From assembly GCA_902984215.1 (NCBI GenBank), contig CADWAF010002106.1, forward strand, positions 1-64,000: a DNA stretch of 64,000 nt, written 5' to 3'. The DNA is from Willaertia magna (Eukaryota > Heterolobosea > Eutetramitea > Acrasida > Naegleriidae). Position 1 is the stretch's first letter, and the number at the start of each line of letters is the position of its first letter. This document shows, piece by piece, positions 1-10,683 of this stretch. A program made the position numbers and the translations under genes. The notes beneath the pieces were generated by a model. It worked only from the letters and a program-made list of their open reading frames with translations. It was not told the origin of the DNA and searched no databases.

Positions 1-1000
1 GGGTTATTCCTTGGATGAAGATGTTTTTATTTATTTTATAATTTATTAACATTAAATCATATAATAACGGCACTGGATCATAAAATATATATTAATTATT
101 AATATCAATAATACTATATTTTTCATTTACTATACTATTAATTTCTTTTTTAGCATTATAAATAGTATTTTTATATGGTAGAAATAATAATTTTAAAAAT
201 GAACAAAATATATCATATTTATTATCGTTCATCATTATTATATCTTTTATGTATAGTATATCATATTTTAAATTTTTAATTTCATTAAACTCAACATTAT
301 TATTAATAAATAGTTTTAATTTTGTTAATAAATTATTATTTATATCATTATCAGTACCTATATGAGTATAAAAATATTGAATTAGGCTTTTTATTTGTTG
401 TATATTTTTTTTAAAATATAAGGATAAACACTAAATTAAATTATTACCAATATTTATAAATAAGCTGTTTATTACTTTAAAGATATCATCTATATATTTA
501 TTTCTATACTAAGCATTTATTAGTTTTCAACTTCTTTTTTTATAATTTGAATTTACAGCTACTCTATTTTCACTGCATTTAATACAAAAACACTTAAAGA
601 CCGATAAATCAATATAGTTATTACTATTGTTACTATTATTTGTTTCATTTTGAATACTATTTATATATAATCTATCCTATAAATGACCTACAATATATTG
701 AATAAAATTATTCTGTTATAATAGTAACTGTAAAGTCTACATAATACTAACATAAGTATACCCATTTAATGTTATTGATTGATGATACTTTGTATTTAAT
801 GATATTTTATAGGTGGATATATATGATGTTAGTTCATAGGTTTTTATTAGTTTTGTTATATTAATCAATAATTGATCTAGAAATTTATTTGATACTATTG
901 TATCTATTGTATCTATATCAAATACATTATCGGAACTATGATTTGAAAAAATGGTATTTGTTATTGTTTGTGAATTTAATATATTTTGACTATGTTGCAT
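1..1000 (-). pseudogene. Decayed ORF of a mobile element, continues past the window edge
   Basis: On the minus strand one frame can be followed from an ATG at 1000 to base 1 (about 333 codons) with no indel. It is interrupted by about six TAA/TAG codons and one TGA near 515. The first 87 codons are open. The translation is rich in Asn, Ile and Lys and contains a C-x-C-x2-C cluster near the middle (KCFCIKC). I do not recognise the family. It lies directly downstream of the TET/JBP-like frame at 1011-2018 in the same orientation, so it is probably a second ORF of the same element. TAA is expected about once per 12 codons in DNA of this composition, so the low stop density supports former coding. 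Confidence 0.4.
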
Positions 1001-1010
1001 TTTATTTTAT

Positions 1011-2018
1011 TTATTTTTATTTCCAAATGCAGTTGTATAATTAAATAAAACTAATGAATAACAATCACTTTCCTATTCTTTTACTAAGTAAACTACTCTA
1101 CAACCAAAAAAATAAAATTGTATTACCTAGTTTTAACATAATTTTATATCCAATATTTTCCATCATTAAATGTTTACCATTTTTAAAATTGCCAAATATT
1201 GCTATAAAACTGAGTCTTTGATTAAAATCAGCACTATTAATGTGTGACTTTGCATGTTGATTAATAGTTAGTGCTGCAGTATTATATGGATTGAATTGAT
1301 TAATTAGTGTATTTGATTTTCTAAATACTTCAACTAATCATAGATATTTTGTTTCTATCTATATTTTCATCTTGTTTAACATTTCATTATTCTTATTAGC
1401 CGAATCCATTATTGGCCTTGTATTATTACTACCTATTTACATATTTGACTTCCAATAACCTATATAAATTGCACTTCTCTACTTATTGTTTGTTTTCAGT
1501 TGAACTTTTTGTAATAACTTAGCAATATTATTATTTGTCTTAACTAACTCGATATTTGAATAAAAACCCGAATAATAATGAAATACAACTTCACTTGTAA
1601 TATCCTTAATAATTGTTTCATGCTTTACTACAATATATTTCTTTAATAAAAATCCCTTTAATGACTTGCAATTTGCTATGATAATTGATTTGGTGAATAG
1701 TTTATGTTTTTGTTTTTTCTTTTTATTAACAATTTGCCCAGTGGTGGTTTGATTATTTTGTTTATTATAAATATTAATATTACGTTGTCTAACTCTATTT
1801 ATTTTTTCCTCTTCCCTATTTCTTTTATTACCTCCATTACTATCTACTACTGTGCGTTGTTTGTTGTTTAAATTGAAATTGACATCTAATTTCTTTTCAT
1901 CTGAGACTAAATCAGTCTCTTTGGTTGTTTTCTTCTTTTTTGGTATGTGTAGAAGTGAAATAATATTCGTTTTACTTCTGTTAGAGACAATATCTACTTT
2001 TTTTTCTATGCATATCAT
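1011..2018 (-). pseudogene. Decayed TET/JBP-like 2-oxoglutarate dioxygenase-like ORF
   Basis: The frame opens with an ATG at 2018 and is open for 179 codons to a TAG at 1479. The same frame then continues to about 1011 through a few more TAA/TAG and two TGA codons. The first part is basic and has KKKK and KRNREEEK stretches that look like nuclear-localisation signals. The second part (about 1030-1330) resembles the double-stranded beta-helix of TET/JBP-type dioxygenases found in transposon-linked proteins: NPYNTAALTINQHAKSH, then FGNF, a Gly-turn, GYKI and a LL-S segment. The expected iron ligands look changed (H-x-D reads H-x-N, and the distal His after LL-S is Lys). With the stops, this indicates a dead copy. 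The family call rests on remembered family patterns, not an alignment. Confidence 0.4.
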
Positions 2019-2310
2019 TTTTTTTCAATAAACTTTTTGTTAAAGTGTACACTCTTTTTCAGTATAAATCAAGAGTACTTCCACAAAAAAACCAAACCGA
2101 ATGTTTGGTTGCATTTAAAGAGTTGAATTGTATTGCTTTAATTTAGAGGGAGTGAAATACTCATATATTTCACATAATTTACATACTTTCTATATCCACT
2201 CATTACAATCTCAATTAGTATTTAGTACTAACAACATCTCTATAAGAAATCCAATAAACAAGTATTTTTATAATATAGTCTATTTCATTAAAAAATTACA
2301 AAACTATTAA

Positions 2311-3345
2311 ACTTATAAAAAATATAATCAATTCGAATCTTAATGAAAAATATAATGAAAAAAATTATACTTTATAGAATATATAATTGGTTCATAAAAT
2401 AATTTTAATTTAAATTATATTAAATTATAATTTATTAAATAATTTTTTTATATTTTAATAGGCAATATAAAAAAATAAATTTGATTTATTTATAATTAAA
2501 TTTATTAAATTTAAAAGCAAAATATAAAATATAAAAATATTAATAAAAAAATTATAAATTTATAATATTTTAAAATATGTTAATAATTAAATAATATAAT
2601 AAATTAAAATTAAAATATTTTTAATAAAAATTTAAATATTTTATATATTATAATTTTTATTAAATATAATTTTTATTACAAAATAATAATAAAAAATATT
2701 TAATATATTTAAAATATAAAAATAAAAATTAATTATATATTAATGTAAATAAAAATTTTTAAAAAATATTAATAAAATATAAAAATTAAAATAAAATTTA
2801 TGATTATTATAAAAATAAATTAATAGAAATTTAATTATTATTATAAATTTTAATAATAATTTTTAAATTTTAATATTTTTAAAATTTATTTAATAACTAT
2901 ATTTTAATAATAAATTTATAAATTAATAAATTATTAAGAAATTATAATATATTTTAAATTATTTATAAAAATATTATTATTATTTAATACTATTAATTAA
3001 TAATTTATTAGTAATTTGATTTATTAATAATTTAAATAAATATTAAAGTTATTTTAATTTTAATTATTTTGTTTATTATTTTTAAAGTTATAATTTTAAT
3101 TTTATTCAAAATTATAAAATAATAATTGTTATTAAATAGATAATTTTTTATTTTTTTTTATATAAATTTAACTATTTTTAATACTAAAAATTTTTAAAAA
3201 ATAATATTAAAAATTGACTATATTTTAATAAAATAGTTGTAATAAAATTAGTATCAATAATAATACTAGCTATAAATTATTTAATTCAATTAATTTCTTA
3301 AACCATTAAAATACACAAAAACTACCTAGAAACTATTTCATTAAA
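2311..3345. other. Ultra AT-rich gene-free block
   Basis: About 1 kb made almost only of A and T, with very few G or C bases and dense stops in all six frames. I see no gene. It joins the decayed element upstream (1-2018) to tRNA-Lys downstream. It could be heavily mutated element remnant or structural AT-rich DNA. Confidence 0.7.
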
Positions 3346-3365
3346 TTAATTCATTCGTAAACAAC

Positions 3366-3438
3366 GCCTTGCTAGCTCAGTCGGTAGAGCGCCAGGCTCT
3401 TAACCTGGTGGTCGTGGGTTCGAGCCCCACGTGGGGCG
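3366..3438 (+). tRNA. tRNA-Lys(CTT)
   Basis: A 73-base cloverleaf without intron. The 7-bp acceptor stem includes G-T wobbles; the D arm is GCTC/GAGC, the anticodon stem CCAGG/CCTGG with loop CTCTTAA (anticodon CTT), and the T arm GTGGG/CCCAC with loop TTCGAGC. The A box and B box match pol III internal promoters. A short T run follows at about 3443. It sits at the downstream edge of the AT-rich accessory block. Confidence 0.96.
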
Positions 3439-4045
3439 TTGAAATTTTATGATGATATTTTTGGTTTGGAATTCTAGTTTTGCCAACAGCTTCCTTTATT
3501 TTTTAAAAATAAAAAAAAACAATTTTAATTAAAAAAATTAAAAAACTTTAGTCAGACTCACACACAACACCTCCTTCACACTCAAGCTCAGTTCTGTTAT
3601 CCAACCTTTTCGCTTGTGAGTTCTATGAGCTGCTCTGTTATCCAGCCTCGCCCGGTTCAAACTTCATTATACACCCTAGATTTCAACCTTTACAGGAAGA
3701 CCTCTATGCTGACAAGCCTCAAGATTTGGACAGAACATCGTCACTATATTATATGAAGGAGAGTATTGTAGTTAAGCATTCCAAAGTGTTATTGCTGCTA
3801 CTTGCGTAGTTACAGTGTTACCACCCAGCGAAAGAGTAGATTATTTTTTGGGTTGCGAAGGGAAGAAGAAAAAAATAAAAGCTTGATTATGGTTTTGTAA
3901 AAGAGTATTTTTCTTTTTAAAAGAACATTAAATAAATGTTTGTTAAGTGAGGCAAAAATATTTGCACACAAAAATAATTAAATATATTATTTATTAAATA
4001 AAAATAAATAGATTACTTAAATTTGTACATTATATTTTACAATGG
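3439..4045. other. Intergenic region with a GC-richer island (3545-3870)
   Basis: No protein gene is visible. The centre has a more balanced composition than other spacers here and carries a 14-base near-identical direct repeat (TCTGTTATCCARCC) at 3593-3606 and 3634-3647. It could hold a structured RNA gene, but I could not match it to a known class such as SRP, RNase P or snRNA. Confidence 0.35.
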
Positions 4046-7027
4046 TTAGCCTTGATTCAAAGGTGATGATGAAGTTGTTGAAATGTCAATACTATCATTA
4101 AAGAAAGGGTGTTGTAAGGCTTCTTCGGCACTAATCCTATTATCTGGAGAAAATTCTAACATTCTACAAAGTAAATCCATTGCATTAGGTGTAATATTTG
4201 CTATTTTACTAGTTAAAACATTTTTCCTATCCAAACTTGTATTATTCTTCTCATATTGAAAATATAATTCTTGAAGTGTTAATTTACAAAGATCATCTTT
4301 TACATAATTCATTAAAAATTCATCAAAGCTTTCTCTTCTTGGTCCAGAAATATTTAACATTTCTAAAGTAATAGTACTTGCATCTTTACCACCAACAATT
4401 GGAAAATTTACTCTCTCTTTTGGTGTTTGTAATAAAGTAGCCAAAACAATACCACAACTCCAAATATCCTGTTTATCATTATTAAATAAATTGTTATTAT
4501 GACAGAAATAATAAATTACTTACAGATTTTGATGAAATACTCTTTTGAAGTAATTCAGGTGATGCGTAAAATACACCATTTTGTGATTTTTCAATTCCCT
4601 TAATTGATTTCATAACACCAATATGAAAGAGATATGGTTTTTCATTCTTAATTAAAATATTTTGTGGTGAAATATCTCTATGAACATATCCTTTGCTATG
4701 TATATATTTCAATGCTTTTAAAATCCTTTTCAAAAATTGTTGTATTTTCTTAGTATTATTTAAAAAGAAAGAATCATGATACTCCAATAAATTTCTTAAA
4801 TTTAAATCCAACAATTCCATCACAACATATGTATATTCAACAGATGATATAATTTCATATACATTTACTAGACAATTGTTTGACATTTCAACTGTAGATG
4901 AAACAACATTTGAAGGATAAGATTTAATTGCAACTAAACGATTATTTACTTTATCAAAAGCAATATAAACCTTTTTAGTTTCAATATCAGCTGGACAAAT
5001 CACTTTAAAATTATTATTAATTGCTAAAAATCTACTGTCATCATTATCTATTATAGAAATTGTATCAATTACATTTACAATATTAATATTTACATTATTA
5101 TCTAAATTTTTCATTTGTTTTTCATATTGATTTAATAAAGATTTATATTTCTTTGCAACATATGTTGCGTTTTTACGATGTTCTTTATCAATCTTCTTTT
5201 TTTTGTGTTGATATGAATGTTCTAATTCTTTTAATTCTTTCTTATGTCTTTCTATCATTTCTTTTAATTTAATTTCAAACTCATGTTCAATGTCATCTAC
5301 ATTTTCTCTTTCTTTAAAGTATTGTTTATATTGTTCACTTAATTGTTTTCTTGTTGTAATTAATTGATTTGAATAAATAGTTTTAGTTTGTTCTATAAAT
5401 TGATTTAATTGGTTTAATCTATTTCTTAAATGTTCTTTATTTGTTTTATAAATCATTTTCTTTTTTAAATTATCTTCCATATTCTCTCTGTTAGAAAGAA
5501 TGGTTTCAATTGTTTGAAGAATTATCTTCTCCCTTTTCGTTTGTTTTAATTCAACTTCAGGAATACATTTATTAGTATTATTCTTAACTTCATTAATTAA
5601 ACATTCTTGTATTTCTTTATCTAAATTTCTAATCTGTATATCATCTATCCCATTCTGAACTTGTAGTTTCGTTTTATCATCCAAGTACTCCATTGTGTTT
5701 TCAATAACATTTCTCCAAAGTAAGATTACACCATCTTTTGAGGTTGAAATTAAAGAATCTGTATCTGGATGATAGGAAAGTGAGATAATTTCATTTAAAT
5801 GATTTGTTCTTATTTTCCTTATATCTAATAATTTTCTTAAATAAATTCTTTCATCAGCAACACTTTTCCAAATAATTAATTCACCACTTTCTAAACCAAT
5901 AAATAAAACATCATTTGTACTGTCATATAAAGAACATGTTTGTTTAACTGAAAACCTATTAACTTCTACCTCATTTGTTAAATCCCAAACTCTCATGGTA
6001 TTATCAATATTTGAAAACACTAAAAAGTCTGGTTTTGACATGATTGCCATTGATATTACACTTTGACTTTCTTTTATATTTCCTAATTCTAAGATTTTTT
6101 TACATGTTTTTCTTTCGTAAAATCTTATTAATCCATTCTTTTCTCCAACAACTATAACATCCCTGGTTTCATCATAGGATAAGCTTAATACTTCACTCTT
6201 TTCATTTAATTCTTCTAGAACGGTTGTTGTTGTATTGGAAGAAGTTGTGGAGGTAGTATCAGAAAGGTCTAGTTGACCATCCATAAGAGGTAAATCTTGA
6301 TGATTACTTCTATTATTTGGTACTATTGTTGGTTGATAGATCTTGCTTTGTCTAGCCTTAGGTTTAGATAATGACCAAAGCCTTACTGTTCCATCCTGTC
6401 CTCCACTAAGGATTTTATCAGGACCTAAGGGTAATATACAATTAACTTTTCCTTTATGACAAAATCCATATAATTTTAGTATTTCATCGTCTTCTTTCTT
6501 TGTTTTTAACTTAGTTGGTTGATCTTCATTATCCTCATCTCCTTCCGTTATAATTTCATCTTCTAAGGTTTTTATAGGTTTTTTAGTAATTAATTTATTT
6601 GCAACTATATTTGTTTGAGTTGAAAAAAGGCTTGAAGGTTTATTACCTAACTCTAAGCGTTTAAAACCATCTGAACCTTTATAACATCTAATTTTTCCAT
6701 CGGAATCACCGGTAAAGATAAGATCGAAATCAGTGTTGTAACATGCACAACAATGATATGGGATATCCTTTTCAAATTCTCTGAAATGTTCAGTTCTCCA
6801 TTTCTCGGCACTTGTTAAAGCATTAATTGCAATAATTGAATCTCTTGTAACAACAATTACTAATTGATATTGAGGTCGAAAAAATCCGAAAATTACTTGT
6901 GAGTTTAAATTAGAAGGTAGAATAAAGGTTGTGGTTTCACTTTTTTAAAAATTGTTACAAAATTTCCTCCTATTTATTTAACATACCTTTCATTATTAAA
7001 ACCAAAGTATGAAAATATCTTCTTCAT
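4046..7027 (-). CDS. WD40 / coiled-coil / pseudokinase protein
   Basis: Three exons: 6987-7027, 4524-6939 and 4046-4468, joined by GT-AG introns of 47 and 55 bases in matching phase, giving 959 residues. Residues 1 to about 425 form WD40 repeats (for example GGQDGTVRLW, TGDSDGKIRCY and TSKDGVILLW). About 430-625 is a highly charged coiled coil. A protein kinase domain fills the C-terminal third. It has the beta3 lysine (VAIK, about residue 686), the catalytic loop HRDISPQN (about 767), an SPE motif and DIWSCGIVL created by the second splice. The DFG position reads HIG (about 786), so the metal-binding Asp is missing and it is probably a pseudokinase or an atypical kinase. The glycine-rich loop is also not evident. 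It is divergent from tRNA-Thr and NAT10. The role is unknown; scaffolding is inferred from the domains. Confidence 0.85.
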
Positions 7028-7158
7028 ATTTTTTTAATTTAAATTCTTTTTCTTTGTTGTCTTCTTGGCCTTCGGCAAAGCAGCAAGAACCAAAAATGTA
7101 GTGAAATGTCAAAAGTTTTTTTTGTACTGGCACAAACTGAATGAAAAAAGTGCAAAGT

Positions 7159-7230
7159 GGCTGCTTAGCTCAGAGGTAGAGCTTTCGTCTCGTAAGCGAA
7201 GGGTCGTGGGTTCAAACCCCACAGTAGCCT
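7159..7230 (+). tRNA. tRNA-Thr(CGT)
   Basis: A 72-base cloverleaf without intron. The acceptor GGCTGCT pairs with AGTAGCC. The D arm is GCTC/GAGC, the anticodon loop CTCGTAA (anticodon CGT), and the T arm GTGGG/CCCAC with loop TTCAAAC. T runs follow within 20 bases. It lies in the 275-base divergent spacer between the pseudokinase gene and NAT10. Confidence 0.95.
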
Positions 7231-7302
7231 TAGTGTTTTGTTAACATTTTTTCTCTAAAGTTGGAGAACTCTACAAGATAATTGAAGTTTTGAAGTGAAA
7301 AA

Positions 7303-10300
7303 ATGCCAAAAGATACACCAAAGAAGAATGCATCAAACAACACATCCGATAATAATGAACAATCAGCAACAAATAACAAAAAGAAATTAGATCCACGTAT
7401 TAAAATTTTAATAGAAAACTGTGTTAAAACAAGACAAAGATCTTTCTTCGTTGTTGTCGGTAGTAAAGCTAGAGAACAAGTTGTTAATTTACATTATATG
7501 TTAACAAAAGCTAGAGTAAAAGTTCCTCCAAGCATTCTATGGTGTTATAAAAAAGAATTAGGATTTATTGCAGATACAAAAAGTAGAAATAAAACAATTA
7601 TAAAAAAATATTCTGGAGGAGGAGATGAAGAAGTTCAAAAGCATTTAAACTCACCATTTAACTTATTTTTATCTGCTCAAGATATACGTTATTGTTTCTT
7701 TAAAGAAACTCAAAATGTTTTAGGTAATACCTTCGGAATGTTAATTTTACAAGAATTTGAAGGAATGACACCAAATGTTTTAGCCAGAACTATTGAAACA
7801 GTAGAAGGTGGTGGAATGGTTGTTTTATTATTACCTGAAATGCAATCTTTAAAACAATTATATACTATGAGTATGGATGTTCATTCTCGTTTTAGACAAG
7901 GACACGAAGATGTTGAAATTACTCCTAGATTTAATGAAAGATTTTTATTATCATTAGCTACATGTAAAAATTGTTTAGTTGTTAATGATGAATTAGATAT
8001 ATTACCAATTTCATCTCATATTAAAGAAATTAAACAAATACAATTAGATGAAGAAGAAAGAGCTGAAAATCATATTGTTTCCGAAAAGGAAAAGGAATTA
8101 ACAGATTTAAAACATAAATTACAAGAAACTCAACCTTTAGGAACATTAGTTTCTCAAGCAAGGTCTTTAGACCAAGGAAAAGCTGTTTTACGTTTCGTTG
8201 AAGCAATCTCAGAAAAATCTTTACAAACAACTGTAGCCTTGATTGCATCTAGAGGTAGAGGTAAATCCGCTGCATTAGGTTTGGCAATAGCTGCTGCAAT
8301 ATGTTATGGTTATTCTAATGTATTTGTAACTGCACCAAGTCCAGAAAACTTGAAAACCTTATTTGAATTTATCATTAAAGGTTTAGAAGTATTGAAATAT
8401 AAAGATCAACAAGATTATGAGATTGTTCAATCTACTAATGCTAGTTTTAATAATGCAATTGTTAGAATTAATATATTTAAAAATCATAGACAAACAATTC
8501 AATACATTCAACCAGAAGATCATCAAAAGTTAGGACAATGTGAATTATTAGTTATTGATGAAGCTGCTGCAATTCCTTTACCATTAGTTAAGAAATTACT
8601 TGGTCCTTATTTAATTTATATCTCTTCAACTATTAATGGTTATGAAGGAACTGGAAGATCTTTATCCCTAAAGTTACTAGATCAATTAAAAGAGAAGAGT
8701 GTGAAGAATTCTGATAAATTAACAGCAGGTGCAAGAAAGTTCCTTGAAGTTAAATTAGAGGAACCTATTCGTTATGGAGAGAATGATGCTGTTGAGAAAT
8801 GGTTATATGATGTTTTATGTTTAAATGCAACATCAGCTGTACCATTAGGTGCAAAATGTCCACATCCTTCAGATTGTAGTTTATACTATGTCAATCGTGA
8901 TACTCTATTCTCATTCAATCAAGCTTCAGAAATGTTTTTACATAATATGATGTCATTATATGTATCTTCCCATTACAAAAACACACCAAATGATTTACAA
9001 TTAATATCAGACCATCCTTCTCATCATTTATTTGTTTTACTTGGACCTATTGATGAAAATTCTACTACTTTACCAGATATTTATTGTGTAGTTCAAGTTT
9101 GTATGGAAGGTAAAATTAATAGACAAACTATTTTATCTAATCTTTCAAAAGGTGTTAATCCTGGTGGAGATTTAATTCCATACTTAGTTTCTAGACAATA
9201 CCAAGAATCAGAGTTCGGTACATTATCTGGTGCTAGAATTGTAAGAATTGCAACTCATCCAGATCATAAAAGAATGGGTTATGGTTCTAGAGCTTTAGAA
9301 TTATTAACTAAATATTATCAAAATGAAATTCAAAGCTTAGATGAAGATGTTGAAATGGTTGAAGAAACTGTTAAGAGTAAGAGTGCATCTAAATCTTCAT
9401 TAGATACTGAGGATATTAAACCTCGTAGTAAAACTGAGTTACCTCCTCTATTACAGACCCTTGAAGAACGTCAACCTGAATCAATTCAATATTTAGGTGT
9501 TTCTTATGGTATGACACAACAACTTTATAATTTCTGGAAAAAGGGTGGATTTAAACCTGTTTATATTCGTTTAACACAAAATGAATTAACTGGTGAACAT
9601 TCATGCGTTATGCTTAAACCATTGTCAACTATTCCAGCAGATACCAAAAATTGGCTTGACTCATTCACAGAAGATTTTAAGAGAAGATTTATTACTTTGT
9701 TAGGTTTTGATTTTGCTGCATTCCCTTCTGCTTTAACATTAAGTATTTTAGATTATAAGATGGAAGATGTAACTACTTTAAATACTAGATCATTATCTCC
9801 AATTGAATTAGATGGTCAATTATCTACATTTGATTTAAAGAGACTTGCTTCTTATTCAAAGAACTTGGTTGACTACCATGTTGTTCTAGATTTACTACCA
9901 ACAATAGCTAGATTCTACTTTTTACATAAGATGCCTTTCAACTTATCTTATGCTCAAGCATCAATCCTTATTGGTGTTGGTTTACAACATAAGAAGATTG
10001 AAGATGTTGGAAAGGATTTAGATTTACAAAGTAATCAAGTACTAGCTTTATTCAATAAGGCTATGAGAAAGTTCACTAAATACTTAAAATCAGTCGATAA
10101 AGATAGATTTATGAATAAATCTGATGTAACAACTGCAGTAGTTGAGATGAAGGCTGAAGGAGAAAAGAAGGATAAAAAGGACGATGATAGAGATGAAGGA
10201 GAACATGGTAATGTTACTTTAAATGAATTAGATGAAATTGATGAAGAGGAAGAAGAAGAGAAGGAAGAAACAGAAGAAACTAATAATGATGTAAACAAGG

Positions 10301-10677
10301 AAATTTTAGATTTATTCGATAAGCCATTAGACGCTAATGATGAACGATTCAAAAAACGAAAAAAGACTACTAAGCCTGTAAGAGAACCAGAAGTTAAAAA
10401 GAAGAAATTAGAACCAAAACAACAAGAATTCCTAAACGATGTACTTTCAAAAACCCAATATAAGGTATCTAATGTCTCAACTGAAGATCTTGAAAAGGCA
10501 ATTGAAGAAAGTGGTGGTTTAGGTAAAAAGGGAACTCTTTCAGTAGGAACATCTGGTGAAAAGGAAGTTAAAAACTACATGTTGAAAGATAAGAAAGAAT
10601 TAGACAAAATGAAAGAACAACAAAATAATAGAATCTTTAAGAAAGGAGGAAAGAAATTAAGAAAAATAAAACACTAA
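7303..10677 (+). CDS. NAT10: RNA cytidine acetyltransferase (NAT10/Kre33)
   Basis: A single exon of 1124 residues. This nucleolar enzyme makes N4-acetylcytidine in 18S rRNA and some tRNAs using acetyl-CoA and ATP. The domain order fits the family: an N-terminal DUF1726-like region; a RecD-like ATPase with a Walker A GRGKSA near residue 318 and a DEAAAIPLP Walker B; a GNAT acetyltransferase with RIATHPDHKRMGYGSRAL near 647; a tRNA-binding C-terminal region (SYAQASILIGVGLQ); and a Lys-rich tail typical of nucleolar proteins. An acidic stretch of Asp/Glu lies at about 970-1000. The ATG is preceded by AAAAA. The length is close to human NAT10. The stop is only 6 bases from the convergent TPR gene. 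Confidence 0.96.
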   Translation: MPKDTPKKNASNNTSDNNEQSATNNKKKLDPRIKILIENCVKTRQRSFFVVVGSKAREQVVNLHYMLTKARVKVPPSILWCYKKELGFIADTKSRNKTIIKKYSGGGDEEVQKHLNSPFNLFLSAQDIRYCFFKETQNVLGNTFGMLILQEFEGMTPNVLARTIETVEGGGMVVLLLPEMQSLKQLYTMSMDVHSRFRQGHEDVEITPRFNERFLLSLATCKNCLVVNDELDILPISSHIKEIKQIQLDEEERAENHIVSEKEKELTDLKHKLQETQPLGTLVSQARSLDQGKAVLRFVEAISEKSLQTTVALIASRGRGKSAALGLAIAAAICYGYSNVFVTAPSPENLKTLFEFIIKGLEVLKYKDQQDYEIVQSTNASFNNAIVRINIFKNHRQTIQYIQPEDHQKLGQCELLVIDEAAAIPLPLVKKLLGPYLIYISSTINGYEGTGRSLSLKLLDQLKEKSVKNSDKLTAGARKFLEVKLEEPIRYGENDAVEKWLYDVLCLNATSAVPLGAKCPHPSDCSLYYVNRDTLFSFNQASEMFLHNMMSLYVSSHYKNTPNDLQLISDHPSHHLFVLLGPIDENSTTLPDIYCVVQVCMEGKINRQTILSNLSKGVNPGGDLIPYLVSRQYQESEFGTLSGARIVRIATHPDHKRMGYGSRALELLTKYYQNEIQSLDEDVEMVEETVKSKSASKSSLDTEDIKPRSKTELPPLLQTLEERQPESIQYLGVSYGMTQQLYNFWKKGGFKPVYIRLTQNELTGEHSCVMLKPLSTIPADTKNWLDSFTEDFKRRFITLLGFDFAAFPSALTLSILDYKMEDVTTLNTRSLSPIELDGQLSTFDLKRLASYSKNLVDYHVVLDLLPTIARFYFLHKMPFNLSYAQASILIGVGLQHKKIEDVGKDLDLQSNQVLALFNKAMRKFTKYLKSVDKDRFMNKSDVTTAVVEMKAEGEKKDKKDDDRDEGEHGNVTLNELDEIDEEEEEEKEETEETNNDVNKEILDLFDKPLDANDERFKKRKKTTKPVREPEVKKKKLEPKQQEFLNDVLSKTQYKVSNVSTEDLEKAIEESGGLGKKGTLSVGTSGEKEVKNYMLKDKKELDKMKEQQNNRIFKKGGKKLRKIKH

Positions 10678-10683
10678 ATTTAT

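Noticed and set aside
2128..2310. 60-codon open frame on the plus strand
   Set aside because: Starts with TTG, no support, and lies in the AT-rich accessory block.
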